Assembly (NCBI RefSeq): GCF_001418085.1
Contig: NZ_LIQH01000038.1
Span: 62,001 to 126,000, forward strand
DNA length: 64,000 bases
Direction of reading: 5' to 3'
DNA from: Lacinutrix algicola
Lineage (GTDB): Bacteria; Bacteroidota; Bacteroidia; Flavobacteriales; Flavobacteriaceae
In this document: positions 48,369 through 57,176 of the stretch, piece by piece
Layout of the letters: each line of letters begins with the position of its first letter
Numbering within the stretch: position 1 is the first letter of the stretch
Translations under genes and position numbers: made by a program
The notes under the pieces: generated by a model
The model's database searches: none
Seen by the model: the letters and a program-made list of their open reading frames with translations, nothing else
Told to the model about the DNA's origin: nothing

Positions 48369-48923
48369 CTAGAAGTTGTCAGGAAGTTCAATTCTAACAT
48401 TAAAATCTTTTAATTGATCTAAATAATCATGATGAGAAAAATCTTGGTGATTAAATTCTGCTTGTCTTGTCTTTTTAGTTTCAATACGTTTAAGTGCTTT
48501 TAAATAGCGCTTTACTTCGTTTTTGTCATTTAATATTAAGCCAGGAACTTCAATAGACTTTCCATTGTCGTCTTTTGCAACCATTGTAAAATACGAAGAA
48601 TTGCAATGCTTTTTATTTCCAGATTGTATGTTTTCAGACTCCACACGAATACCAACCACCATAGAAGTTTTACCAACGTAGTTTACAGAAGCTTTTAAGG
48701 TTATTAGCTCTCCAACTTCTATAGGATTTAAAAAATCTACAGTATCTACAGAAGCAGTAACACAATAGGCTTTAGAATGTTTACTAGCACATGCAAAAGC
48801 AATATTATCCATAAGACTTAATATATAACCTCCATGAATTTTACCACTAAAATTAGAATGAGAGGGCTTCATTAATTCTGAAAGACTTATCCTTGAACTG
48901 TCTACTTTTTTAAAATTAGGCAT
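48369..48923 (-). CDS. Acyl-CoA thioesterase, hotdog fold (BACH/YciA-like)
   Basis: A 184-residue protein with the hotdog core: MKPSHSNFSGKIHGGYILSL, followed by ASVDTVDFLNPIEVGELITL and TSMVVGIRVESE. This is the acyl-CoA hydrolase (YciA/BACH) pattern, with HGG and the Asn/Asp positions for thioester cleavage. It is distinct from the YbgC-like thioesterase at 31684. It is in a minus-strand run downstream of rmuC and the 119-residue membrane protein, 6 bp from the latter. Confidence 0.85.
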   Translation of the reverse strand: MPNFKKVDSSRISLSELMKPSHSNFSGKIHGGYILSLMDNIAFACASKHSKAYCVTASVDTVDFLNPIEVGELITLKASVNYVGKTSMVVGIRVESENIQSGNKKHCNSSYFTMVAKDDNGKSIEVPGLILNDKNEVKRYLKALKRIETKKTRQAEFNHQDFSHHDYLDQLKDFNVRIELPDNF

Positions 48924-48929
48924 AATCTA

Positions 48930-49289
48930 TTATTGGTTATTAGAATTGTTTAACTCTACTTTGGTAATAAAATATTTAGTGTCTCCAAGCCAAAATAACG
49001 TTTTGTAGCGTTCAAAATAAGTTAATTTTACCATACGACCTTGGTATTTATTTAGGTCTTCAACAACTTTTGTTTCTCCACTTTCTACCGAAAATTCAAA
49101 AATTTGAGCTTCGCTAACACCTTGGCTAATTTCTCCTTCCCAAGTTTTAAACATAAAACCTTTGTTAGTAAACTTAACTAATTCACCAGCGCGAACACCT
49201 TCACTATAGGATACGTAGTATATAAATGCAAAATAACCTGCAGCTATAATTAAAAGAACTATAAAGGTTTTAAATAAAAATTTCATCAT
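48930..49289 (-). CDS. Conserved membrane-anchored protein, unknown function
   Basis: A 119-residue protein with one N-terminal membrane helix (about 4-24) and a beta-rich soluble part: SEGVRAGELVKFTNKGFMFK, TWEGEISQGVS and YQGRMVKLTYFERYKTLFWL. I have seen such proteins listed under unrelated enzyme names; nothing here supports an enzyme. It lies between rmuC (12 bp) and the thioesterase (6 bp), suggesting an operon. Confidence 0.7.
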   Translation of the reverse strand: MMKFLFKTFIVLLIIAAGYFAFIYYVSYSEGVRAGELVKFTNKGFMFKTWEGEISQGVSEAQIFEFSVESGETKVVEDLNKYQGRMVKLTYFERYKTLFWLGDTKYFITKVELNNSNNQ

Positions 49290-49301
49290 AATATTAATTT
49301 G

Positions 49302-50687
49302 TTAATCGTCTATTTGAGCGCGTTTTATAATAGTTTCTGGTAAAGATTTTTTAGCCTTTGCACCAAGTTTTTTAATTTTTTCTACACTAGTTACAAGGTT
49401 TCCTTTCCCTTCAACTAGCTTATTCATTGCAGCAGAATAGTCTTTTTTTGCATCGTCAATTTTCTTTCCAACACCGGTTAAATCAGTAACAAGGCCATGA
49501 AATTTATCGTATAAGGCACCTGCTTGACGTGCAATTTCGATAGCATTTTGTTGTTGTTTTTCGTTATTCCACATACTATCTACAGTACGTAAAGTCGCCA
49601 AAAGCGTAGATGGTGTAACAATAACAATGTTTTTTTCGAAAGCTTTATTGTATAGTGAGTTGTCTGCATTTATAGCTACTGCAAAGGCAGGCTCAATGGG
49701 TACAAACAATAATACAAAGTCTGGACTTTCTATGTCGTATAAATCTTCGTATTTCTTTTCCGAAAGCTGATCTACGTGTCTTCTTATAGAATTAATATGT
49801 GCTTTTAAATAAGTGTCTCTATCTTCATCTTCGGCATTAACATAACGCTCGTAATCTGTTAACGAAACTTTACTATCAATAATCATTTTCTTGTTATCTG
49901 GCAGGTGTAGTACAATATCTGGTAATACTCTTGAGCCATCTTCCCTCGTAAAATGTTGTTGTACAAAATACTCTCTATCTTTTTCTAAACCAGATTTTTC
50001 AAGCACACGCTCTAGAACAAGCTCTCCCCAATTACCTTGCATTTTACTATCGCCTTTTAAAGCTCTAGTTAGGTTTGTAGCCTCTTTAGTCATTTGTTGG
50101 TTTAAATCTTTTAAGCCTAACAATTGTTCTTTTAAAGCGGAATGCATACTTATACTTTCCTTTTGGGTATCGTCTACTTTTTTCTCGAAAGTTAGAATCT
50201 TTTCTTGTAACGGATTTAAAATGTTTTTAATGTTTTCTTTATTCTGAAGTGTGAATTTCTCACTCTTTTCATCTAAAATTTTAGTGGCTAACAATTCAAA
50301 ATCCTTGCGTAATTGTTCTTGTCTTAACTCAACTTCTTCATCACGTTTTAAATTCAGTTTCTTAAGATTTTCGAGATCAGCATTTTTTCTAGCTAGCTCT
50401 TCATTTAAAAAATCTTTTTCACGACGAATACCTTCACGTTCAGTTTCAACTTTAGAAATGGTGGTTTTAAATTCGTCTTGTTTAGAATTTAAGACTGTAT
50501 TTTGTTTTTCAGCTTCCGTATTATGAAACTGTTTAAACTCGTTAAATTGCTGTTGTAAATTGTTATTTCGCTCTTCTAAGGTGCTTTTTTCGCTTTTACT
50601 TTTTAGTTTAGTAAATACCATTCCTAAATATGCTCCAGCTATGGCAGCAATAAAAATGGCAAGAATAAGGATTATGTTGTCGTTCAT
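49302..50687 (-). CDS. rmuC: DNA recombination protein RmuC
   Basis: A 461-residue protein. It has an N-terminal membrane anchor (about 5-22), a long coiled coil (about 25-170), and the RmuC nuclease-like domain: LLGLKDLNQQMTKEATNLTR, GNWGELVLERVLEKSGLEK, PDIVLHLPDNKKMIIDSKVS (PD-(D/E)xK-like core) and FVPIEPAFAVA. It limits DNA inversions and rearrangements. First gene of the minus-strand run to 48369. It is 123 bp from btuD, which runs in the same direction. Confidence 0.93.
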   Translation of the reverse strand: MNDNIILILAIFIAAIAGAYLGMVFTKLKSKSEKSTLEERNNNLQQQFNEFKQFHNTEAEKQNTVLNSKQDEFKTTISKVETEREGIRREKDFLNEELARKNADLENLKKLNLKRDEEVELRQEQLRKDFELLATKILDEKSEKFTLQNKENIKNILNPLQEKILTFEKKVDDTQKESISMHSALKEQLLGLKDLNQQMTKEATNLTRALKGDSKMQGNWGELVLERVLEKSGLEKDREYFVQQHFTREDGSRVLPDIVLHLPDNKKMIIDSKVSLTDYERYVNAEDEDRDTYLKAHINSIRRHVDQLSEKKYEDLYDIESPDFVLLFVPIEPAFAVAINADNSLYNKAFEKNIVIVTPSTLLATLRTVDSMWNNEKQQQNAIEIARQAGALYDKFHGLVTDLTGVGKKIDDAKKDYSAAMNKLVEGKGNLVTSVEKIKKLGAKAKKSLPETIIKRAQIDD

Positions 50688-50810
50688 TTAAAACAGTAGA
50701 AAATTTAATCAAAGATAGTTAATTTGTCTTTGAGAGTTTTGCTGTATATCTCGTTCTAATTTAAATATGAGAAGACTATAGAGTGCTGTGTTTTTCTGAA
50801 TTATATATTT

Positions 50811-51605
50811 CTATTTCTTTACTCGAAAACTACCACTAACTTCATCAAAAACAATTAAATCGCTTGGAAATAAATTATTAAAAGCACCTTGTTTTATAAG
50901 GTTTGCAGGTGAGTTTGAAACCACTTCGGTTTTAGTCATAACTATCATTGTATCGCATAGTTGGATTGCTAAATCTATTTCATGAGAAGAAAATAATATA
51001 GTCTTACCAGTTTCTTTAGCTAATTTTTGAAGCAGTTTAAGAATGTATGCTTTGTGATACATATCTAAATGGGAGGTCGGTTCATCTAGAATAATTAAGT
51101 CTGTATCTTGTGCTAATGCACGCGCGATCATTACTTTTTGCAGTTGCCCATCACTAAGTTCAAAACATTTTTTATGTTTTAAATCTTCAATATTAGTTTG
51201 TGTAATGGCTTTGTTTATTATTGAGATATCCGTTTCAGATAAACTACCTACCCAATTGGTATATGGTTGTCTGCCAAGCGCAACAAGCTCGAAAACCGAT
51301 AAGTTTTTAGAGGCTATTTGTTCGGTTAAAACTAAACTCATAGCTTGTGCTAACTCTAAATTATCGTATTGCTCTAAAGGTTTATTATTTAAATAAAGAG
51401 ATCCTGCTAATTTGGGTTGTACTTGTGTTACCGTTCGTAATAATGTAGATTTTCCAATACCATTAGCACCAACTAATCCTATTAATTGTCCTTCTTTTAA
51501 TTCTAAATTAATATTAGAAGCAATAATAGTTTCAGCCTTTTTAGACGTATAACCAATGGAAAGGCTTTTTGTTTCTAGGATTGTATGTTCGATATTGTTT
51601 TCCAT
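50811..51605 (-). CDS. btuD: ABC transporter ATP-binding protein, vitamin B12/siderophore type (BtuD-like)
   Basis: A 264-residue ATPase with Walker A GANGIGKS (46-53), Q-loop LTEQ, signature LSDGQLQKV, Walker B DLIILDEPTSHLD and switch His in FSSHEIDL. It energises import through the FecCD-type permease encoded directly upstream (0-bp gap). The family serves both iron-siderophore and B12. Adjacency to a cobalamin riboswitch and btuB favours cobalamin. Confidence 0.85.
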   Translation of the reverse strand: MENNIEHTILETKSLSIGYTSKKAETIIASNINLELKEGQLIGLVGANGIGKSTLLRTVTQVQPKLAGSLYLNNKPLEQYDNLELAQAMSLVLTEQIASKNLSVFELVALGRQPYTNWVGSLSETDISIINKAITQTNIEDLKHKKCFELSDGQLQKVMIARALAQDTDLIILDEPTSHLDMYHKAYILKLLQKLAKETGKTILFSSHEIDLAIQLCDTMIVMTKTEVVSNSPANLIKQGAFNNLFPSDLIVFDEVSGSFRVKK

Positions 51606-52622
51606 TTAAAATATCATTTTACGTTTTCTAACCAATAACCAAATTACAATAGGAGCGCCAATTAAAGAGGTTATTGCATTAATAGGTAAGGTGTAATCGC
51701 TTGTTGGTAATTGTGCAATACTATCGCAAATAAGCATAACAATAGCACCAATTAAAAAGACGGCTGGTAATAATATTTTATGATTTGAGGTATTAATAAC
51801 CTGTCTTGTTATATGTGGTATTGCTAAACCGATAAAAGCAATTGGCCCAGCAAAGGCTGTTATTGTTCCGGCAAGTAAACTAGTTGCAATTATGATAATT
51901 AAACGACTTTGTTTAATATTTAAACCAAGACTTTTAGCGTAGTTTTCTCCAAGTAATAACGTGTTTAATCCTTTAATTGAAACGATACTCATAAGGATTC
52001 CTAAACTATAAATAATAAAGAAGATTCCAAGTTCGCTCCAAGATAAATTGCCTAAACTTCCAAATCCCCAAAAAATATATTGCTGTAATTGTTCGGCAGA
52101 AGAAAAATAGGAGAGTACACTTACTATTGCAGCAGTGATGCTACCAAACATAAGTCCAATAATTAATATTGCCATAGTATCTCGTACTCTTGAAGACACA
52201 ATTAAAACAGCAAGAAGCACTAAAAAACTACCTAAACTTGCCGCAATAACAATGCTCCATTTTGAGATTAATAATGTTGAAAAAATACCTCCAAAAATTC
52301 CTGATCCTAAAATTACTAAAGCAACACCTAAACTAGCTCCGGAACTTATACCAAGAACAAAAGGACCTGCTAATGGATTTCTAAATAAAGTTTGCATTAA
52401 TAATCCTGAAATTCCCAAACCAGAACCAACTAAAATTGCTGTAAAAGCTTTTGGTAATCTGTAATTTTGAATAATATAATTATCTGTTGTGCCAATTAAA
52501 CTTTCGAAAATGGTTTTAAACGGAATAGAAACAGAGCCTAAACTAATATTAGCAAAGAAACACAGTATTAAAACCAATGTTAATACTATAAAAGGTGCTT
52601 TATATGTGTTGGTATCTTGCAA
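51606..52622 (-). CDS. btuC: FecCD family ABC permease (BtuC-like)
   Basis: A 338-residue permease with about ten transmembrane helices. FecCD/BtuC markers are RLPKAFTAILVGSGLGISGL, NPLAGPFVLGISSGASLG, GPIAFIGLAIPHITRQ and the final region with SDYTLPINAITSLIGAPIVI. It would form a dimer in the inner membrane with the ATPase encoded by the next gene and receive B12 from the binding lipoprotein. The gene abuts both neighbours, forming a tight three-gene operon. Confidence 0.87.
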   Translation of the reverse strand: MQDTNTYKAPFIVLTLVLILCFFANISLGSVSIPFKTIFESLIGTTDNYIIQNYRLPKAFTAILVGSGLGISGLLMQTLFRNPLAGPFVLGISSGASLGVALVILGSGIFGGIFSTLLISKWSIVIAASLGSFLVLLAVLIVSSRVRDTMAILIIGLMFGSITAAIVSVLSYFSSAEQLQQYIFWGFGSLGNLSWSELGIFFIIYSLGILMSIVSIKGLNTLLLGENYAKSLGLNIKQSRLIIIIATSLLAGTITAFAGPIAFIGLAIPHITRQVINTSNHKILLPAVFLIGAIVMLICDSIAQLPTSDYTLPINAITSLIGAPIVIWLLVRKRKMIF

Positions 52623-53807
52623 TTATTTTAAAGGTTTAAAAAAGTAAGGTGTGTAATCTTGTAATAATTGTGGGTGACAAATTTTAATAATGTCTTTTAA
52701 AACTAAATCTGGTCGTGCAGTTCCTAATTCGTAATATAAAACGCCACCAGTTTCTCCTGTAGTATCTGCAAAAGAGTATATTTTTTTGTTTTTAAAAGCA
52801 TCAAATTTTGTGTAATGCTCGTTTCCTTTTTCTAATGCTTCAAAGCTTGAATAGTATGATGGACTTAACCATAAATCTGCAGTTTTAGCTTTATCGAAAA
52901 CAGTTTCAAAATTTAAAGCTAAACTACCAGTTCCAGTAGTTTCACTCCATAAATAATTAACGTTAGCATCTTTTAATATCTGTGCTTCTGTACTTGTTCC
53001 ATTAGGTAAATACCAAGTGTCTTTGTGCATAGCACCACTTAAAATTGTTGGTTGATTTGTAACTTTAGCTGCAATTTTCTTGGCTTCTGAGTAATCTTTT
53101 TCAATTTTATTAAAAATAGAATCGGCTGCTTTTTGTTTATCATAAAGTACTCCAAAAAACTTAATCCATTCCGCTTTAGCTAAAGCAGATTTTTCAACCC
53201 AATCACCATTATAAATTACAGGAATACCCGATTTTTGGATATTATTAAAGGTTTTATTGTTTCCATCTATACCATAACCAATAACAACATTAGGATTTAG
53301 ATCTAGTAAAACTTCGGTATTTATACCTTCGTTTTTACCAAGCTCTCTTACTTCTTTACTATCAATTCTAGCTCTAGTTTTTTCAGAAGATACATAATCT
53401 GTACCTGGAAAACCAACTAAGGTTTTTTCAACATTTAAAAGTTCTAATGCAGGAATATGTGTTGTAGAAGTTACTACAATTTTTTCGACTGGTGTAATAA
53501 TTATACCATCGTAACTGTCTTTGCTAAAAGTCGTTTTTGCAGCACTTTCTTTAGAGATAAGAGCATATCTATAACTTTTTTCTGCTTTTGGCCATGGATT
53601 AGTAATTTCTAAAACATTAAAACCATCATAATTAATTATTTTAAAGCCTTCAGCATAGTTGTTTTTTGTTTCATTTCCCTCTTCTATATTATGTTTTAGA
53701 TTGTAATCATCTGGAGTTAAATTATGTTTTTCATTTTTACAATTTTGAAAAAATAGAAATGAAAATAAAAGCAATAATAAAGATTTGTTCTGTAACATAT
53801 GTAACAT
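52623..53807 (-). CDS. btuF: ABC transporter cobalamin-binding lipoprotein (BtuF-like)
   Basis: A 394-residue periplasmic binding lipoprotein. The signal MLQNKSLLLLLFSFLFFQNC runs from the second Met (53798), which may be the real start, to a lipid Cys. The mature protein shows the TroA/BtuF type III fold: IVVTSTTHIPALELLNVEKT, LVGFPGTDYVSS, LLDLNPNVVIGYG and YLWSETTGTGSLALNFETVF. Length is on the long side for BtuF, with an extra N-terminal stretch. First gene of btuFCD; no riboswitch is visible before it. Confidence 0.83.
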   Translation of the reverse strand: MLHMLQNKSLLLLLFSFLFFQNCKNEKHNLTPDDYNLKHNIEEGNETKNNYAEGFKIINYDGFNVLEITNPWPKAEKSYRYALISKESAAKTTFSKDSYDGIIITPVEKIVVTSTTHIPALELLNVEKTLVGFPGTDYVSSEKTRARIDSKEVRELGKNEGINTEVLLDLNPNVVIGYGIDGNNKTFNNIQKSGIPVIYNGDWVEKSALAKAEWIKFFGVLYDKQKAADSIFNKIEKDYSEAKKIAAKVTNQPTILSGAMHKDTWYLPNGTSTEAQILKDANVNYLWSETTGTGSLALNFETVFDKAKTADLWLSPSYYSSFEALEKGNEHYTKFDAFKNKKIYSFADTTGETGGVLYYELGTARPDLVLKDIIKICHPQLLQDYTPYFFKPLK

Positions 53808-53850
53808 TTAAATAGGTGGGATTTCTTTAAATTTATATAAAATTATAGTC

Positions 53851-53958
53851 ATGAAAGACAGTTCAAATTTAACAATATATATACTAGGAGGCATTATTTT
53901 GCTACATTTTTTAGTTGGCTTCATTTATCTATTCTATAAACTAACCAAGAAAAAGTAA
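53851..53958 (+). CDS. 35-residue single-helix membrane protein in the B12 island
   Basis: A small ORF, ATG 53851 to TAA 53958. It reads MKDSSNLTIYILGGIILLHF, then a second half with LVGFIYLFYKLTKKK. One hydrophobic helix (about 8-29) is followed by a basic tail, giving an N-out/C-in-type protein. It is on the plus strand, 43 bp from the divergent btuF start and upstream of the riboswitch promoter. The coherent helix and lysine tail argue for a genuine gene. Function unknown; it could assist the transporter. Confidence 0.55.
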   Translation: MKDSSNLTIYILGGIILLHFLVGFIYLFYKLTKKK

Positions 53959-53988
53959 GTTTAATTAGTCTGCATTTAAAAAAGAATT

Positions 53989-53996
53989 TACTTTTG
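53989..53996 (+). promoter_or_regulatory. Promoter -7 element of the cobalamin riboswitch transcript
   Basis: TACTTTTG matches TAnnTTTG and lies just before the riboswitch (from about 54005). No clear TTG is seen at the -33 position. Confidence 0.55.
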
Positions 53997-54004
53997 CACA
54001 GAAT

Positions 54005-54182
54005 TTTGGTTTGACTTTACACTAAAGTAAAGTTAATTAAAAGGGAATCAAGTTAAAACCTTGAACTGTTCCCGCAACTGTAATCTTTGTTCACGTTTGT
54101 GAATGCTTGTTATCACCCTTCAAGTCACTGGAAAAAATTTCTGGGAAGACAGATAACAAGACGAGAGTCAGGAGACCTGCCA
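54005..54182 (+). promoter_or_regulatory. Cobalamin (B12) riboswitch upstream of btuB
   Basis: Family elements are clear. AAAGGGAATCAAGTT and TGTTCCCGCAACTGTAA (paired GGGAA/TTCCC with the conserved GCAACTGTAA) open the core. GGAAGACAGATAACAAG follows, and the B12 box GAGTCAGGAGACCTGCC is at 54165-54181, a match to the RAGYCMGGAGACCKGCC consensus. AACTTGATTCCC-type stems are present. It would sense adenosylcobalamin or a related form and shut off btuB when cobalamin is ample. Confidence 0.95.
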
Positions 54183-54200
54183 TTTTTTAGCATCTAAAAC

Positions 54201-54219
54201 GACTTTCGGGAGAAAAGTC
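54201..54219 (+). promoter_or_regulatory. Expression-platform hairpin before the btuB start
   Basis: GACTTTC-GGGAG-AAAAGTC can form a stem just after the B12 box and 10 bp before the ATG. There is no T run, so it could block translation initiation rather than act as a terminator. Confidence 0.45.
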
Positions 54220-54229
54220 TTCAAGATTT

Positions 54230-56059
54230 ATGTATCGACTAGTTTCAATATTGTTGTTTTTAAGCCATTGTGCAGTTTTTGCACAGGATGCTCCTGTTAC
54301 GGAATTAAGTGAAGTAAATTTAAAATATATTAAATTAAAAGATTCTGTTTATACGACTACGCAAACAATTTTAAGTGATAGTATTTTAAAACGTAACCAA
54401 TCTTCTCTTACCAGTCTTTTAAATTTTAATTCTACAATTTATTTAAAGGAAAATGGTTTAGGTATGGTATCGTCTCCTAGTTTTAGAGGTACTACTGCAC
54501 AGCAAACAGCTGTATTATGGAATGGTATAAATATAAATTCTCAAACTACAGGTCAGACAGATTTTAATACAATTAATACAAGAGGTTTTGATCAAGTTAT
54601 TGTTAAATCTGGAGGAGGTAGTGTAGTAGATGGTAGTAATGCCATTGGTGGAAGTATTTATTTAGGAAATAATTTAACTTACAATGAAGGTTTTATAAAC
54701 GATGTATTTTTAAAATATGGTAGTTTTAATACTTATGGTCTAGATTATAAAACGAGCTATTCAACTAAAACAAAAAGTTTTTCTTTGGGATTTTCTAAAG
54801 CAGGATCGGATAATGATTATGAATATCCTGGAACAGAGAGAGTAAATTTAAATGGGCAATTTAATAATACAAACATTAGTGCTACTTTTGGTTTTAAGCT
54901 AAATAACGAAAACACCATTAATATATATTCTAATATTTACGATGGTAAACGAAACTTTTCATTGCCAACACCAAATGCCTTAAAAACTAAATATTACGAT
55001 TTTAATACGCGTAGTATGTTAGAATGGGAGCTAAAATCAGATAAGATAGTCTCCAAGACCAAAGTCGCTTATTTAACAGAGAACTACGAATATTATCCAA
55101 ACATTAATAGAGATTTTAATACTTATGGAAAAGTAGGAAGTCTGTTTGTAAAATATAATTTAGACTACACCTTAGGACGTATGCTTTTAAGTGGTGGTTT
55201 TAATTATAATCAAAATAATGGAGAAGGATCAGACATACAACATAAAATTAGACATTTAGGATCTATTGTTTTAGGTGTAAAACAAAAAGTGAATAAATGG
55301 TTTTTATATGAGGCTAGTGTAAGACAAGAATTAAATAATATTTACGAAAGTCCTTTTCTCTATTCGGCAGGTTTACAAGCAGAAATTGCTAGTTTTTATA
55401 GTTTGAAGTTAAATACTTCTAAAAATTTTAGAATACCTACCTATAACGATTTGTATTGGGAAGGTTTGGGTAATCCAGATTTAAAACCAGAACTATCCTA
55501 TCAAGGTGAGATTAGTAATGTGCTTTATCTCCCAAATACGTCTTTAACCTTAACAGGTTATTACAATACGGTTGAAAATTTATTATTATGGACGCCAGAT
55601 GTTAACGGTATTTGGAGACCAAGTAATGCAGAAAATGTAAATATCTATGGATTTGAAGCTCTTTTTAAAGCACACAAAAAAATAGGAAGACATAAATTAG
55701 ATGTGTCTGCAACTTACGCTTATACGGTATCAAAAAACGAAGAAACAGACAAACAACTTATTTATGTACCATATCATAAACTAACGACTTCTTTAAGTTA
55801 TGGCTACAAAAAACTTTCTGCTTATTATCAATTTATTAATAATGGAGAAGTGTTTACAACAACAGATAATGCTCCGGAACATATAGTTAATAGCTATATG
55901 TTAGCAAATTTTGGAGCAGAATATAACTTAGGAAAAGGAACAAACAAATATACTATAGGAGCACAGGTTTTAAACTTATGGAACGAAACATATGAAAGTG
56001 TTTTAAACAGACCTGCGCCAGGTAGAAATTATAGTGTTTACTTAAATTTTAATATTTAG
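54230..56059 (+). CDS. btuB: TonB-dependent cobalamin receptor (BtuB-like)
   Basis: A 609-residue outer-membrane receptor: signal peptide (about 1-18), plug domain (about 25-155: ILSDSILKRNQSSLTSLLNF, SFRGTTAQQTAVLWNGININ, VIVKSGGGSVVDGSNAIGGS) and a 22-strand beta-barrel ending in a C-terminal aromatic-type strand (RNYSVYLNFNI). The gene is directly behind a cobalamin riboswitch, which fixes the substrate as B12 or a relative. Two propeller proteins follow after 5 and 32 bp, probably on the same mRNA. Confidence 0.9.
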   Translation: MYRLVSILLFLSHCAVFAQDAPVTELSEVNLKYIKLKDSVYTTTQTILSDSILKRNQSSLTSLLNFNSTIYLKENGLGMVSSPSFRGTTAQQTAVLWNGININSQTTGQTDFNTINTRGFDQVIVKSGGGSVVDGSNAIGGSIYLGNNLTYNEGFINDVFLKYGSFNTYGLDYKTSYSTKTKSFSLGFSKAGSDNDYEYPGTERVNLNGQFNNTNISATFGFKLNNENTINIYSNIYDGKRNFSLPTPNALKTKYYDFNTRSMLEWELKSDKIVSKTKVAYLTENYEYYPNINRDFNTYGKVGSLFVKYNLDYTLGRMLLSGGFNYNQNNGEGSDIQHKIRHLGSIVLGVKQKVNKWFLYEASVRQELNNIYESPFLYSAGLQAEIASFYSLKLNTSKNFRIPTYNDLYWEGLGNPDLKPELSYQGEISNVLYLPNTSLTLTGYYNTVENLLLWTPDVNGIWRPSNAENVNIYGFEALFKAHKKIGRHKLDVSATYAYTVSKNEETDKQLIYVPYHKLTTSLSYGYKKLSAYYQFINNGEVFTTTDNAPEHIVNSYMLANFGAEYNLGKGTNKYTIGAQVLNLWNETYESVLNRPAPGRNYSVYLNFNI

Positions 56060-56064
56060 AAATT

Positions 56065-57144
56065 ATGAATAAAGGCTTAAAATTATTAACCATATGTATT
56101 TCAATTTTGTTTTTACAACATTGTACAAGTGAAGACAGAGAAATTATTGTAGATAATCAACCTTTATCGGGTGATTATGCTAATGGAATATTTGTTTTAA
56201 ATGAAGGAGGCTACACTAACTCCAATGCATCAGTATCTTTTATTGACGCTTCAGGTCAAGTATATAATAACGTCTTTTTTGCTATTAATGGAAGAGGATT
56301 AGGAGATGTTGCGCAAAGCATGGGTTTTAATGGCGATTTCGCATATCTATTAGTCAATAATTCAAACACAATAGAGGTTGTAAATAAGTATACTTTTGAG
56401 TCGGTTATTACAATCGAAAATAATATTTTAAATCCAAGATATATAACTTTTGTTGGAGATAAAGGTTACATAACTAATTGGGGAGATCCGGCAGATCCAA
56501 CCGATGATTACGTAGCGGTATTAAATGTCGAAACAAATACTATTATTAACACTATTCCAGTTGCAGAAGGACCAGAGGCGATAGTTAATAATAACGGTAC
56601 TATATACGTTGCTCACCAAGGAGCTTATGGATATGGTAACTCTATTTCTGTAATAGATACAACATCTGAAACTGTAACTAAAACTATTGAAGTGGCAGAC
56701 GTGCCAGGAAATATGATAATAGATAATAATAGTCTATATATTATTTGCTCTGGTAAAGCAAGTTGGACAGGAGATGAAACTTCTGCTGGAATTTATAAAA
56801 TAAACATGGTTACAAATTTAGTGGAAGATGAAATTACTTTTGCAACAGGTGTGCATCCGGGTTTCTTAAAGAAAGCAAATAATTCAATTTTATATACTTT
56901 AAATGGAGCAATTTATAATATAGCGTTTAACGATTTCACTTTGCCAGCAACAGCATTGTTTAATACAAGTACTCAAAATTTAGAAGTACTATATGGCTTT
57001 AATATCATAAATAATAAAATTTATATCGCCGATGCTAAAGATTATGTCTCTAACGGAGAAGTGTTAATCTACAATATGCAAGGAGAGTTTCAAGAAGGAA
57101 TGGATGTAAAAATAATTCCAAATGGATTTTATAACAATAATTAA
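56065..57144 (+). CDS. BtuG-like surface lipoprotein, seven-bladed beta-propeller
   Basis: A 359-residue lipoprotein (signal to LFLQHC, Cys20). The mature part is made of repeated beta units of about 45 residues in the YncE/DUF5074 style: GIFVLNEGGYTNSNASVSFI, ITFVGDKGYITNWGDPADP, EAIVNNNGTIYVAHQGAYGY, GNSISVIDTT. BtuG in gut Bacteroides is a surface propeller lipoprotein that captures cobalamin and hands it to BtuB, and it is also encoded beside btuB. This gene has the same position and shape, 5 bp after btuB. Cobalamin binding here is inferred, not shown. Confidence 0.8.
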   Translation: MNKGLKLLTICISILFLQHCTSEDREIIVDNQPLSGDYANGIFVLNEGGYTNSNASVSFIDASGQVYNNVFFAINGRGLGDVAQSMGFNGDFAYLLVNNSNTIEVVNKYTFESVITIENNILNPRYITFVGDKGYITNWGDPADPTDDYVAVLNVETNTIINTIPVAEGPEAIVNNNGTIYVAHQGAYGYGNSISVIDTTSETVTKTIEVADVPGNMIIDNNSLYIICSGKASWTGDETSAGIYKINMVTNLVEDEITFATGVHPGFLKKANNSILYTLNGAIYNIAFNDFTLPATALFNTSTQNLEVLYGFNIINNKIYIADAKDYVSNGEVLIYNMQGEFQEGMDVKIIPNGFYNNN

Positions 57145-57176
57145 ATAGAATAATAAACAAATTAAAATTTAAATAA

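Noticed and set aside
53808-53850. Second cobalamin riboswitch before btuF
   Set aside because: Only 43 bp separate btuF from the small ORF on the other strand; there is no B12 box or GCAACTGTAA element on the minus strand there.
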